Positions 7,278 through 15,253 of a DNA stretch of 64,000 nt are shown here, piece by piece. Source of the stretch: Streptomyces sp. MNU76 (lineage in GTDB: Bacteria; Actinomycetota; Actinomycetes; Streptomycetales; Streptomycetaceae); NCBI RefSeq assembly GCF_020982545.1, contig NZ_JAJKLK010000019.1, positions 620,001 to 684,000 of the forward strand, read 5' to 3'. A program made the translations under genes and the position numbers. Every line of letters begins with the position of its first letter. The first letter of the stretch is position 1. The notes below the pieces were generated by a model that saw only the letters and a program-made list of their open reading frames with translations, made no database searches and was not told where the DNA came from.

Positions 7278-8441
7278 ATGGACGTCGGGCTCAAGCGCGA
7301 GCTGGAGGAGAAGGTCCGCTCCGGTGAGCGGCTGACCCGCGAGGACGGCATCGCGCTGTACGAGTCGGACGACCTGGCCTGGCTGGGCGGTCTGGCGCAC
7401 GAGGTGCGGACACGGAAGAACGGCGATGTCGTCCACTTCAACGTCAACCGCCACCTCAACATGACCAACGTGTGCACCGCCTCCTGCGCGTACTGCTCGT
7501 TCCAGCGCAAGCCGGGGGAGAAGGACGCGTACACGATGCGCATCGAGGAGGCGGTGAAGCTCGCCAAGGCGATGGAGGGTGAGAACCTCACCGAACTGCA
7601 CATCGTGAACGGCCTGCACCCGAACCTCCCGTGGCGCTACTACCCGCGCTCGCTGAAGGAGCTGAAGGCCGCCCTCCCGAACGTCTCGCTGAAGGCCTTC
7701 ACGGCCACGGAGATCCACCACTTCGAGACGATCAGCGGTCTGACGGCGTCGGAGATCCTGGACGAACTGATCGACGCGGGCCTCGAGTCGTTGACGGGCG
7801 GCGGCGCGGAGATCTTCGACTGGGAGGTCCGCCGGCACATCGTGGACCACCGCACCCACTGGGAGGACTGGTCGCGGATCCACCGCCTGGCGCACGAGAA
7901 GGGGCTCAAGACCCCGTGCACCATGCTGTACGGCCACATCGAGGAGCCCCGCCACCGGGTCGACCACGTCCTGCGCCTGCGTGAACTCCAGGACGAGACG
8001 AACGGCTTCCAGGTCTTCATCCCGCTGCGCTACCAGCACGACTTCGTGGACGTGAAGGACGGCAAGGTCCGCAACAGGCTGCAGGCCCGTACCCAGATGG
8101 CGACCGGCGCGGAGGCGCTGAAGACCTTCGCGGTCTCCCGCCTGCTCTTCGACAACGTCCCCCACGTCAAGGTCTTCTGGGTCATGCACGGCGTCCAGAC
8201 CGCGCAACTGGCGCTCCAGCACGGCGCGGACGACATGGACGGCTCGGTCGTCGAGTACAAGATCACCCACGATGCGGACAACTACGGCACGCCGAACAAG
8301 CTGACCCGCGAGGACCTGCTGGACCTCATCCGCGACGCGGGCTTCCGCCCCGTGGAACGCAACACGAGGTACGAGATCATCCGCGAGTACGAGGGCCCGG
8401 ACCCGGCACGCCGGGAGTCCCCGCAGCCGATGCGGGTCTGA
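7278..8441 (+). CDS. mqnE: MqnE, aminofutalosine synthase (radical SAM)
   Basis: A protein of 387 residues from the ATG at 7278, with GAAGGG seven bases upstream; a GTG at 7263 would add five residues. The radical-SAM cluster motif CTASCAYC (Cys 66, 70 and 73) follows VNRHLNMTNV. Later motifs typical of MqnE include ELHIVNGLHP, LKAFTATEIHHF, ESLTGGGAEIF and RHRVDHVLRLRELQDETNGFQVFIPLRY. The enzyme joins the enolpyruvyl chorismate product of MqnA to the 5'-deoxyadenosyl group to form aminofutalosine. MqnC shares the overall fold, but this protein lacks the MqnC-type NYTNVCVTACKFC block. Confidence 0.93.
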   Translation: MDVGLKRELEEKVRSGERLTREDGIALYESDDLAWLGGLAHEVRTRKNGDVVHFNVNRHLNMTNVCTASCAYCSFQRKPGEKDAYTMRIEEAVKLAKAMEGENLTELHIVNGLHPNLPWRYYPRSLKELKAALPNVSLKAFTATEIHHFETISGLTASEILDELIDAGLESLTGGGAEIFDWEVRRHIVDHRTHWEDWSRIHRLAHEKGLKTPCTMLYGHIEEPRHRVDHVLRLRELQDETNGFQVFIPLRYQHDFVDVKDGKVRNRLQARTQMATGAEALKTFAVSRLLFDNVPHVKVFWVMHGVQTAQLALQHGADDMDGSVVEYKITHDADNYGTPNKLTREDLLDLIRDAGFRPVERNTRYEIIREYEGPDPARRESPQPMRV

Positions 8442-8442
8442 G

Positions 8443-8566
8443 GGGGCCGGCTTTTTGGCTGCGGGTGGGTGGGGCTTCTCGCGCAGTTCCCACCGGACGG
8501 ACGCCTGGGGTCGAAGGGGCGCAGCCCCTGAAGGATGGGACGGGTAGGGGCGGCGAGGGCGAGAAC
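8443..8566. repeat. dispersed palindromic intergenic repeat, copy 1
   Basis: The gap after mqnE holds a block with GGGGCCGGCTTTTTGGCTGC, then GGGGCTTCTCGCGCAGTTCC, GGGGCGCAGCCCCTG and GACGGGTAGGGGCGGCG. The same modules, in the same order, recur at 22.8 kb, and partial copies occur at 10.45 and 59.4 kb. They contain local inverted repeats and no gene. Confidence 0.8.
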
Positions 8567-8571
8567 CCTCT

Positions 8572-8590
8572 TGAGGCGAGCCTCACGTAA
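8572..8590 (+). promoter_or_regulatory. candidate iron box (DmdR/IdeR operator)
   Basis: TGAGGCGAGCCTCACGTAA agrees with the actinobacterial iron box TTAGGTTAGGCTCACCTAA at 14 of 19 positions, including the central AG-CTCAC core. It covers the region just upstream of the -10 hexamer of the following GNAT gene, where a repressor would block transcription. Confidence 0.4.
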
Positions 8591-8606
8591 TGACTACGGT
8601 CACCCC

Positions 8607-9130
8607 ATGCCCTTACGTTCCACCTGGACCCACCCCTCACCCCCACCCTCCACGACGGTATCCTCACCCTCTGGACAGCCGTCACCAACACCGGCGGAGC
8701 CGTCGGCTTCGTCCCCCCGACCACCCGCGAAGCGATCCGCCCGGAACTCCGCAAACACCTCACCGCCATGGCGGAGGGCAGACACCGCCTCCTCCTCGGC
8801 CTCGACGACACCGGCATCCCCGCGGCCACCGCCTTCTTCAGCTTCAACACCCACCGCCTGATGACCCACTGGGTCTGGCTCTACACGGTGATGGTCCACC
8901 CCTCCCACCAGGGCAAGGGCTACGGCCGCGACCTCATGAGGGCGGCCGAGACCGCGGCCCGCGACTTCGACGGCATAGACGCCATCCGCCTCACCTGCCG
9001 AGGCGGCCTCGGCCTGGAGCACTTCTACGCCTCCTGCGGCTACAAAGAGGTCGGCCGGGTCCCCGGCGCCATACGGGTCGCCCCCGACGACCACCGCGAC
9101 GACATCACGATGCTGCTGCCCCTGACGTGA
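8607..9130 (+). CDS. GNAT-family N-acetyltransferase, frameshifted just after the start codon
   Basis: The conserved protein lies in the frame that includes PTLHDGILTLWTAV, VGFVPPTTREAIRPEL, LTAMAEGRHRLLLGLDD and then the acetyl-CoA binding segment VHPSHQGKGYGRDLM. Upstream this frame has no ATG or GTG; it would begin with ALTFHLDPPLTP. The only good start is the ATG at 8607, one frame off: ATG CCC TTA here against the expected ATG CCC CTT. Restoring one C gives a 174-residue protein. A TACGGT hexamer ends six bases before this ATG, as in leaderless genes. If the sequence is right, expression would need the internal ATG at 8768 (120 residues, still holding the catalytic core). Confidence 0.7.
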
Positions 9131-9229
9131 GCCGGGCCAACACCCCCGTGCAAGATCGCCCCCCGATCGTGCTTCACTGGACGACGGTCTTCGAAAACGT
9201 CCGGAACGGAAACGGAAGAGTGGATTGAG

Positions 9230-9646
9230 ATGCTCCGCTACACACTGATGCGCCTCGGTATCTTCGTGGGCTGCTTCGTGGTCGTCTGGGCCCTCGTCTA
9301 CTCCGGCGTCGCCCCGCGCGGCCTCGGCGCGTCCAACGGCATGTGGATGGTCGTCCTCGCGCTCCTGGTCTCCGCGCCGATCAGCTTCGTCGCCCTCCGC
9401 AAGGAGCGCGACCGCGCCTCCGAGCAGATCGCCCCCCGCCTCGACCGCTCCATCGGCCGCGTCAAGTCCAACCTCGCGGCCAACCGCAGCCAGGAGGACG
9501 AGGCCGACGACGCGGCCCGGACCCCGAGCGCGGAGGCCTCCGCCGAGACCACGGCCGAGGCCGACACGGCTGCCGGGGCCGACGAGGCCCGCGAGGCCGA
9601 TGACACGGCCGCCGCCGTCCAGTCGGGCTCCGGCAAGGCCTCGTAG
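9230..9646 (+). CDS. DUF4229 small membrane protein
   Basis: A protein of 138 residues from the ATG at 9230. Two membrane helices occupy about residues 6-26 and 36-56 (RLGIFVGCFVVVWALVYSGV, then MWMVVLALLVSAPISFVALRK). A cytoplasmic segment ERDRASEQIAPRLDRS follows, and then a tail rich in Ala, Glu, Asp and Thr that looks disordered. The helix pair and the conserved LRKERD..S segment fit DUF4229, a family of unknown function common in actinobacteria and often found near menaquinone genes. Confidence 0.75.
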   Translation: MLRYTLMRLGIFVGCFVVVWALVYSGVAPRGLGASNGMWMVVLALLVSAPISFVALRKERDRASEQIAPRLDRSIGRVKSNLAANRSQEDEADDAARTPSAEASAETTAEADTAAGADEAREADDTAAAVQSGSGKAS

Positions 9647-9773
9647 CGGCTTCGTAGAGGCTACGCAGGCCGTACGCGGACCGTCCGGCGGGAGCGTCCG
9701 CCGGTCCGCGAAAAGGGATCAACCGCCCGACGCCCAGGTCCCTCCCCGGCGTCGGAACCGTACGCTTGCCCGC

Positions 9774-10421
9774 ATGGGTGCGGTGAAGAGCAAACGGATG
9801 CCTCGTGCGGTGCGGGAACAGCAAATGCTGGACGCGGCGGTGCGGACGTTCGGGCAGCGGGGGTACCGGGCGGCCTCGATGGACGAGATCGCCGAACTGG
9901 CGGGCGTGTCCAAGCCGTTGGTGTACCTGTACCTGAACTCCAAGGAAGACCTCTTCACGGCCTGCATCCGCCGCGAGGCCAAGGCGCTCACCACGGCCGT
10001 ACGGGCGGGTGTGGACCCCGAACTGCCCGCCGACCGCCAACTCTGGGACGGGCTGGGCGCATTCTTCACGCACACCGCGCGCAACCCCGACGCCTGGGCC
10101 GTGCTGCACCTCCAGGCCCGTACGCACGGGGAGCCGTTCGCCGCCGAAGTGGCGGCGATGCGGGAGGAGATGGTCGCGTTCGTGACCGGGCTGATCCTGG
10201 TCGCTGCGCGGGAGGCGCGTCGGGACCCGTCCCTGCCGGAGCGGGAGGTCGCCGGTCTCGCCGAGGGCCTCGTCGGCGCTGCCGAGGCCCTCGCCGCCTG
10301 GGCCAACGCCACGCCCGGCATCACCGCACGCCAGGCCGCCACGACGCTGATGAACTTCGCGTGGGCGGGCCTGGGAGACCTGATGGAGGGGCGTCCGTGG
10401 ACACCGCCGGCTGTGGTGTGA
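9774..10421 (+). CDS. TetR/AcrR-family transcriptional regulator
   Basis: A protein of 215 residues. The N-terminal TetR HTH is clear: REQQMLDAAVRTFGQRGYRAASMDEIAELAGVSKPLVYLYLNSKEDLFTACI. The C-terminal ligand domain is all-helical and not conserved enough to suggest a ligand. A TACGCT hexamer ends seven bases before the ATG without a Shine-Dalgarno sequence, which suggests a leaderless mRNA. In related genomes TetR genes of this type sit beside the acyl dehydratase and acyl-CoA ligase genes that follow here, so a role in fatty acid or acyl-CoA metabolism is possible but inferred from position only. Confidence 0.85.
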   Translation: MGAVKSKRMPRAVREQQMLDAAVRTFGQRGYRAASMDEIAELAGVSKPLVYLYLNSKEDLFTACIRREAKALTTAVRAGVDPELPADRQLWDGLGAFFTHTARNPDAWAVLHLQARTHGEPFAAEVAAMREEMVAFVTGLILVAAREARRDPSLPEREVAGLAEGLVGAAEALAAWANATPGITARQAATTLMNFAWAGLGDLMEGRPWTPPAVV

Positions 10422-10449
10422 GAGGGGAGGCGGGGCGCGTTTCGGGTGC

Positions 10450-10615
10450 GGCCCGGTGGGGCTTCTCGCGCAGTTCCTCGCGCCCCTGAAAAGCAGGGCT
10501 GCGCCCCATGCTTTCACTCCAGCGGCACCCTCGTTCTCCCGACCCCGGTGGCGGTCCCAGGCCCGCAGGGCCTGGGCATTTAGGGGCGCGGGGAACTGCG
10601 CGAGAAGCCCCACCG
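10450..10615. repeat. dispersed palindromic intergenic repeat, copy 2 (large inverted repeat)
   Basis: The left arm GGTGGGGCTTCTCGCGCAGTT near 10454 is matched by its reverse complement AACTGCGCGAGAAGCCCCACC ending near 10611. Between them lie further short palindromes. The arms are the same module found in copies 1, 3 and 4. It follows the TetR gene and could fold into a long hairpin in RNA. Confidence 0.8.
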
Positions 10616-10774
10616 GACCCGCACCCGGCCACGCCCCTCGCCCGCCCCTCGCCCGCCCCCACGCCTACCCCCACGCCCACCCACCCGCTCAGCCCACCAG
10701 CGGATACACCTGCCCCCTCACGTGAACCCGCCCTCCACCCGTGCCCCCGACCCACCTGATCCGGGGTCTCGGCC

Positions 10775-11752
10775 GACCCAGGGGCACCGCCCCCGCGCAG
10801 CTCGAACCCACCCCACGCCTGCCCGTCCGCCGTGTACGTCACCGTGCCCGGCAACGGCACCGGCGCCCGGAACTCCGCGCGGACAAGGCCGCCGGAGGCG
10901 CACCGTGCTCGGCGAGGCAGCGGGCCACGGTCCACATGCCGTGCGCGATGGCCCGGGGAAGCCGAACAGCCGGGCGCCGAGCGGATGCAGATGGATCGGG
11001 TTCCGGTCACCGGACACCGCCCCGTACCGCCGCCCCACATCCCCACCCAACCGCCACTCGACGACAGCAGGCACCTCCTGCCGCCCACTCCCCGCCGACC
11101 CACTCCCGCCGCCCTCACCGTCCTGTACGCCACGGCTCCCGCCGCCCCCGTCCCGCTGGCTCCCACCCCCGTCGGCCCGCGCTCCCTCGCCCGCCACCGC
11201 ACCCCGGCCCCCTGCTCACCCGGCTCCCCGCCCACGCCGGTGCCTGGCGAGGTACGTGCTGCGGGACTCCCACGCGATCCCGGTCCCGCCTTCCGTCTCC
11301 GCCCCGTCCCGCAGCTCCGTGACGACCGTCGCCTCGGTGCCGCGTCGGTGGGGCGTCAACTCGGCGACGTACACGGTGATCTCGTACACCCCGGTGGCGG
11401 GCAGCCGTCGGCGTCGGGTGATCTCGATCGACGTGTGCACGAGCCCGAGCAGGGGCAATGGGAAGCCCCGCCCGGCCATGATCCGCATGGCCGCCGGAAA
11501 CCCGAGGACATGCGGATACGTCAGCGGAACGGCGTCCTCCCCGGTCGGGAACCCGCAGACCCGCTCGTACGCGGCGAGCCGCGCGAGGTCGATCCGGACG
11601 CCGGGGAGGACCAGTCGGGGGAGCCGGGAGGGGGAGACGAACCCGGAGGCCGACGCGCGCGGGAGCCTGCGGCTCCTGCCCGGTGAGAGGAGCGCGCCCC
11701 TGGCGAGCAGCGGGCCGAGGGAGGGCGGTCGTGTGAGGGTGACGGTGTGCAT
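10775..11752 (-). pseudogene. MaoC-like double-hotdog acyl dehydratase, disrupted by a stop and two frameshifts
   Basis: The N-terminal hotdog domain reads well from the ATG at 11750-11752 (strong GGAAGGGGAG upstream): PYVHVLGFPAAMRIM-type hydrophobic core, GLVHTSIEI, then AWESRSTYLARH. A TGA at 11216-11218 ends it. The same frame resumes with EWRLGGDVGRRYGAVSGDRNPIHLHP, the MaoC catalytic segment with Asp and His. A missing C in the run near 10957 shifts it to RAIAHGMWTVARCLAEHG, and a second shift near 10905 leads to VRAEFRAPVPLPGTVTY. The intact family hydrates or dehydrates acyl thioesters. With three lesions it should not make a full protein, although the N-terminal domain alone (178 residues) could be translated. 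Confidence 0.82.
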
Positions 11753-11837
11753 CGGACGGTCTCCCCTTCCCCGCGCCGGGCTCTGCTCCCGCGCCGGATT
11801 CCGCTTCCTTGCTCCACATCCTTACTCCGCAGTCAGG

Positions 11838-11850
11838 TTACCCGAGGTAA
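11838..11850. promoter_or_regulatory. inverted repeat TTACC-CGA-GGTAA, candidate operator
   Basis: A perfect 5-bp palindrome with a 3-bp spacer lies in the divergent promoter region between the dehydratase relic and the acyl-CoA ligase; a further GGTAAC half-site occurs near 11897. TetR-type regulators of fatty acid genes often bind such sites, and a TetR gene lies 1.4 kb away, but the link is inferred. Confidence 0.35.
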
Positions 11851-12059
11851 GAGCCGGTCGAGCCTCCCGTGCGCCCCGGGAGCTGAACGACCCTCAGGTA
11901 ACTTGACGCGCCCTTGACCTGCGGCGGAGTCGCGACCGCGCGGTCTGCGACACTGCACATCCCCGGCCCCGTTCCATCTCCGGACCATCGCCACACTCAC
12001 ACGAACCTCACACACCAACCCCGTACGATCCGGACACACCGAACGCGCAGGAGCCGCCC

Positions 12060-13973
12060 GTGTCCAACCTCGAAAGCACCGAACCCGCCCTGGTGGAACC
12101 CGAGTTGAAGCGGCTGGACGGCATCGTGCGGGAGGCGTACGTCCCCGCGCTCGCCGAGCCCGTGACCTACGGCTCGCTCGCGGACATCCCGTTCGACAAC
12201 GCGACCCACGCCCCCGACTCGGTCGTCCTCAGCCGGAAGCACGGCGGGACGGACGGAGAGGGCGACGGCCGGTGGCGGGACGTCACGGCCGCCGCCTTCG
12301 CGGCCGAGGTGCTCGCGCTGGCGAAGGGCCTGATCGCCGAGGGCCTCATGCCGGGCGACCGGATCGCGATCATGGCGCGGACGACGTACGAGTGGACCCT
12401 CCTGGACTTCGCGGCCTGGGCGGCGGGCCTGGTCACGGTCCCCGTCTACCCCACCTCCTCCGTCTTCCAGACACGCTGGATCCTCCAGGACTCGGGCGCG
12501 GTGGCCCTCGCCGTCGAGACCGCCGCCCAGGCCGCCGCCCTCGGCCCCGAACTCGACCGCATCCCCGACCTGCGCCACATGTGGGTCTTCGAGAAGAAGC
12601 ACCTGGACCGGCTCGCCGAGCTGGGCCGTGATGTGTCGGACCAGGAAGTGGCCGTACGACGTGGGGTGTTGGGCCCCGACACCCTCGCGACCCTGATCTA
12701 CACCTCGGGCACGACCGGCCGCCCCAAAGGCTGCGCGCTCACCCACGGCAACTTCTGCGCCGAGGTCGACAACGCGATCGACCTGCTCTACCCCATCTTC
12801 CGCGCGAGGACGGACGAGGAGGCCTCCACCCTCCTCTTCCTCCCGCTCGCCCATGTGTTCGGCCGCATGGTCGCGATCGGCTGTATGCGGGCGAGGGTGC
12901 GCCTCGGCCATTCGCCGAGCTTCCGCACGGAGGACCTCCTCGCCGACCTCAAGTCCTTCCGCCCGACGTTCCTGCTGGTCATCCCGTACGTGCTGGAGAA
13001 GGTCTTCAACACGGCCCGCGCCTCCGCCGAACGCATGGGCCGCGCCTCCTCGTACGACCGTGCCTCCGCCGTGGCCCGCCGCTACGGCGAGGCACTGGAA
13101 GCCGAGCAGCACGGCACCGGGCCCGGCCCGTCCGCTTTCCTGAAGGCGGCCCGCACCTTCTACGACCCGCTGGTCTACAGGCGCATCCGCAAGGCGCTGG
13201 GCGGCCGGGTCCGTTACGTCATCTCCGGCGGCAGCCCGCTCGGCCGCCGGCTGGCCGCCTTCTACGCGGGCGCGGGCATCGACGTCTTCGAGGGCTACGG
13301 CATGACGGAGACGACCGCCGCCGTCACCGTGACCCCGCCGGACCGGCCCCGTCTGGGCACGGTCGGCCGTCCCCTCCCCGGCACCCGGGTCCGGATAGCC
13401 GCCGACGGCGAGATCCTGCTGCACGGCGGTCAGATCTTCCGCGGCTACTGGGATCCGCAGGCCGGCGGTGTAGTCCCCGCGGGGCCCGACGGCTGGTTCG
13501 CCACCGGCGACATCGGTCACCTGGACGACGGGGGATACCTCACGATCACCGGCCGCAAGAAGGAGATCCTGGTCACCGACAGCGGCAAGAACGTGGCCCC
13601 GGCGCCGCTGGAGAACTGGCTGCGCTCCCACCCCCTCATCGCCCACGCCATGGTGATCGGCGACCGCCGCCCGTACGTCACCGCGCTGCTGACCCTGGAC
13701 CCCGAGGGCATCAGCCACTGGTCCCAGATGAACGCCAAGCAGGACACCCCCGTCGACCGCCTGGCCGAGGACCCGGATCTGCGGGCCGTCCTGCAACGTG
13801 CGGTGGACGAGGCCAACCGCCTGGTCTCGCGCCCCGAGTCCATCCGCCGGTTCAGAATCGTCCCCGACGGTTTCAGCGAGGAGGCGGGCCACCTCACGCC
13901 GTCGATGAAGCTACGGCGGGAGGTCGTGGAGAAGGCCTTCGCGACGGAGATCGAGGGGCTGTACGAGAAGTAG
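12060..13973 (+). CDS. long-chain fatty acyl-CoA ligase (AMP-forming)
   Basis: A protein of 637 residues from a GTG with GGAG six bases upstream. It shows the adenylate-forming signatures in order: the P-loop-like TLIYTSGTTGRPKG (residues about 210-224), the adenine-binding FEGYGMTETTA, the GWFATGDIG aspartate motif and ITGRKKEILVTDSGKNVAP with the hinge. The insert after the P-loop motif (HVFGRMVAIGC) and the total length are typical of bacterial long-chain fatty acid ligases of the FadD15 type rather than short-chain synthetases. It activates fatty acids to acyl-CoA with ATP, for beta-oxidation or lipid synthesis. A TACGAT hexamer near 12024 is a plausible -10. Confidence 0.9.
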   Translation: MSNLESTEPALVEPELKRLDGIVREAYVPALAEPVTYGSLADIPFDNATHAPDSVVLSRKHGGTDGEGDGRWRDVTAAAFAAEVLALAKGLIAEGLMPGDRIAIMARTTYEWTLLDFAAWAAGLVTVPVYPTSSVFQTRWILQDSGAVALAVETAAQAAALGPELDRIPDLRHMWVFEKKHLDRLAELGRDVSDQEVAVRRGVLGPDTLATLIYTSGTTGRPKGCALTHGNFCAEVDNAIDLLYPIFRARTDEEASTLLFLPLAHVFGRMVAIGCMRARVRLGHSPSFRTEDLLADLKSFRPTFLLVIPYVLEKVFNTARASAERMGRASSYDRASAVARRYGEALEAEQHGTGPGPSAFLKAARTFYDPLVYRRIRKALGGRVRYVISGGSPLGRRLAAFYAGAGIDVFEGYGMTETTAAVTVTPPDRPRLGTVGRPLPGTRVRIAADGEILLHGGQIFRGYWDPQAGGVVPAGPDGWFATGDIGHLDDGGYLTITGRKKEILVTDSGKNVAPAPLENWLRSHPLIAHAMVIGDRRPYVTALLTLDPEGISHWSQMNAKQDTPVDRLAEDPDLRAVLQRAVDEANRLVSRPESIRRFRIVPDGFSEEAGHLTPSMKLRREVVEKAFATEIEGLYEK

Positions 13974-13977
13974 CCCC

Positions 13978-14460
13978 CTACATCCCCGCGGCCGGGTCGC
14001 CCTCTCCCAGTCCGACCCACCAGTACCCGTCGTCCTTGACCAGCAGCAACTCCTGCTCCTGGCCGGTCCGGTCGTACGTCAGCCGGACGGGGTTGAAGTA
14101 GTCGACGTCTCCCTCCAGCACGGTGACCTCGACAGGCCCGCGCGCGCCCTCGCCGAACTCCCGCACCTGCTCGTAGGCGGCACCCCGGGTGCCGTCGTAC
14201 GCGGGCCCGGCCAGCTCCATCAGCCCTTCCACGTCACCGGCCTTGAGCCGCTGGACATAGACCCGCACCAGGGTGTCGACGTCCTCGGCGGTTTCCCGCG
14301 TATAGGGATACTCGGACTTCGCGGCCCGCACGGTCACGTCGACCCGGGGCGAGTCGGCGAGCGCGTACGGCGCCCGGAACCAGCCCCACCACACGCCCAC
14401 CCCCACCCCGAGCAGGACCACCAGCCCACCCCAGCCCAGCAGAACGCCCCGCTTCGTCAT
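13978..14460 (-). CDS. membrane-anchored secreted protein of unknown function
   Basis: A protein of 160 residues from the ATG at 14458-14460 (AAAGGCGGGG upstream). A longer start at 14508 would overlap the divergent gene. Residues about 5-27 form one hydrophobic helix (LLGWGGLVVLLGVGVGVWWGW), followed by an extracytoplasmic domain with VYVQRLKAGDVEGLMEL, VREFGEGARGPVEVTVLEGDV and VKDDGYWWVGLGE. The domain resembles the NTF2/SnoaL-like lumazine-binding folds often seen in actinobacterial secreted proteins, but I cannot name a family with confidence. It converges on the acyl-CoA ligase with four bases between stops. Confidence 0.65.
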   Translation of the reverse strand: MTKRGVLLGWGGLVVLLGVGVGVWWGWFRAPYALADSPRVDVTVRAAKSEYPYTRETAEDVDTLVRVYVQRLKAGDVEGLMELAGPAYDGTRGAAYEQVREFGEGARGPVEVTVLEGDVDYFNPVRLTYDRTGQEQELLLVKDDGYWWVGLGEGDPAAGM

Positions 14461-14506
14461 CGTCCCCGCCTTTCCCGCACAACCGAGGCCGTTACTGTAC
14501 GACCGC

Positions 14507-14998
14507 ATGATCCGAAGACGCGTCGCGCACCTGCACTCCTCGCCCTGGGGCAGGCTCTACACCGCCTGCACCCTCGTGACCGTCGTCGTGGGGGGCTGGT
14601 CCATGGTGCGGACCTTCACCTCCTCGGGTCGGGACGACGACCTCACCGGTCCCCTCTTCACCGCCTCGGTGACCATGTGCCTCATCGGCTTCCTGTTCCT
14701 CGGCCTCCACGAGCGGCATCTGAGGGCGCGCCGAGGTGAGGCGGAACCCCTTGATGTACGACGGGTGGCGGCCGACCTCCGTTCCCTTCCCGCCTCGGCC
14801 AACGGGAAGGTCGCCCTGGCCTTCGCCGCCCTCGGGGTGGCCGGGTGGGCGTACGCATGGGTGTGCGTGCGGTGGCTGGGCTGGGACCTGCCGGGGGTGC
14901 CGGACGCCGACGGCGGAGAACTCTTCGTCCGGGCCGGAACGCTCAGCTGCGTGATCGGGGCCCTCTTCGTCGGTGTGCGTTTCAAGGAACGCCGCTGA
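14507..14998 (+). CDS. membrane protein of unknown function (three or four helices)
   Basis: A protein of 163 residues. Hydrophobic segments lie at about residues 18-38 (YTACTLVTVVVGGWSMV), 50-67 (LFTASVTMCLIGFLFLGL), 103-122 (VALAFAALGVAGWAYAWV) and 142-158. The charged middle part (LHERHLRARRGEAEPLDVRRVAADLR) is probably cytoplasmic. I recognise no catalytic motif. The ATG has no Shine-Dalgarno sequence and a TACTGT hexamer ends eight bases upstream, so it may be leaderless. It is divergent from the preceding gene with about 46 bp between starts. Confidence 0.65.
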   Translation: MIRRRVAHLHSSPWGRLYTACTLVTVVVGGWSMVRTFTSSGRDDDLTGPLFTASVTMCLIGFLFLGLHERHLRARRGEAEPLDVRRVAADLRSLPASANGKVALAFAALGVAGWAYAWVCVRWLGWDLPGVPDADGGELFVRAGTLSCVIGALFVGVRFKERR

Positions 14999-15216
14999 AT
15001 CCGCAGTCGCCCCCGGCGGCTCCTTTCTGCGTCTTTGGCGGAACTTCGGGGTTTTGGCGCGACGCCGTCGGGGTGATCCGTGTCGAAAAGGCCATCGAAG
15101 GGCGGCGCCGGAAAAGCGGGGGCGGAGCCTTCGTCGTCTCGTGCTCAGGACGGCCACATTCCGTCCACGATCGAGAACCCGTGACGTAGGCCCCGCCGTC
15201 GGGGAACCGCGCCTGC
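14999..15216. other. gap between convergent genes, no feature seen
   Basis: About 220 bp between the membrane protein gene and the LuxR gene terminator. Neither strand shows a convincing reading frame or promoter. Confidence 0.5.
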
Positions 15217-15248
15217 GCGGCGCCGTCGCCCACCGGGGGCGGCGCCGC
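15217..15248 (-). terminator. hairpin downstream of the LuxR gene
   Basis: GCGGCGCC at 15217-15224 pairs with GGCGCCGC at 15241-15248, with further pairing of CGCCC to GGGCG inside. It begins six bases past the stop of the LuxR-type gene. No T-run is present, as is common in Streptomyces. Confidence 0.6.
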
Positions 15249-15253
15249 CTGCG

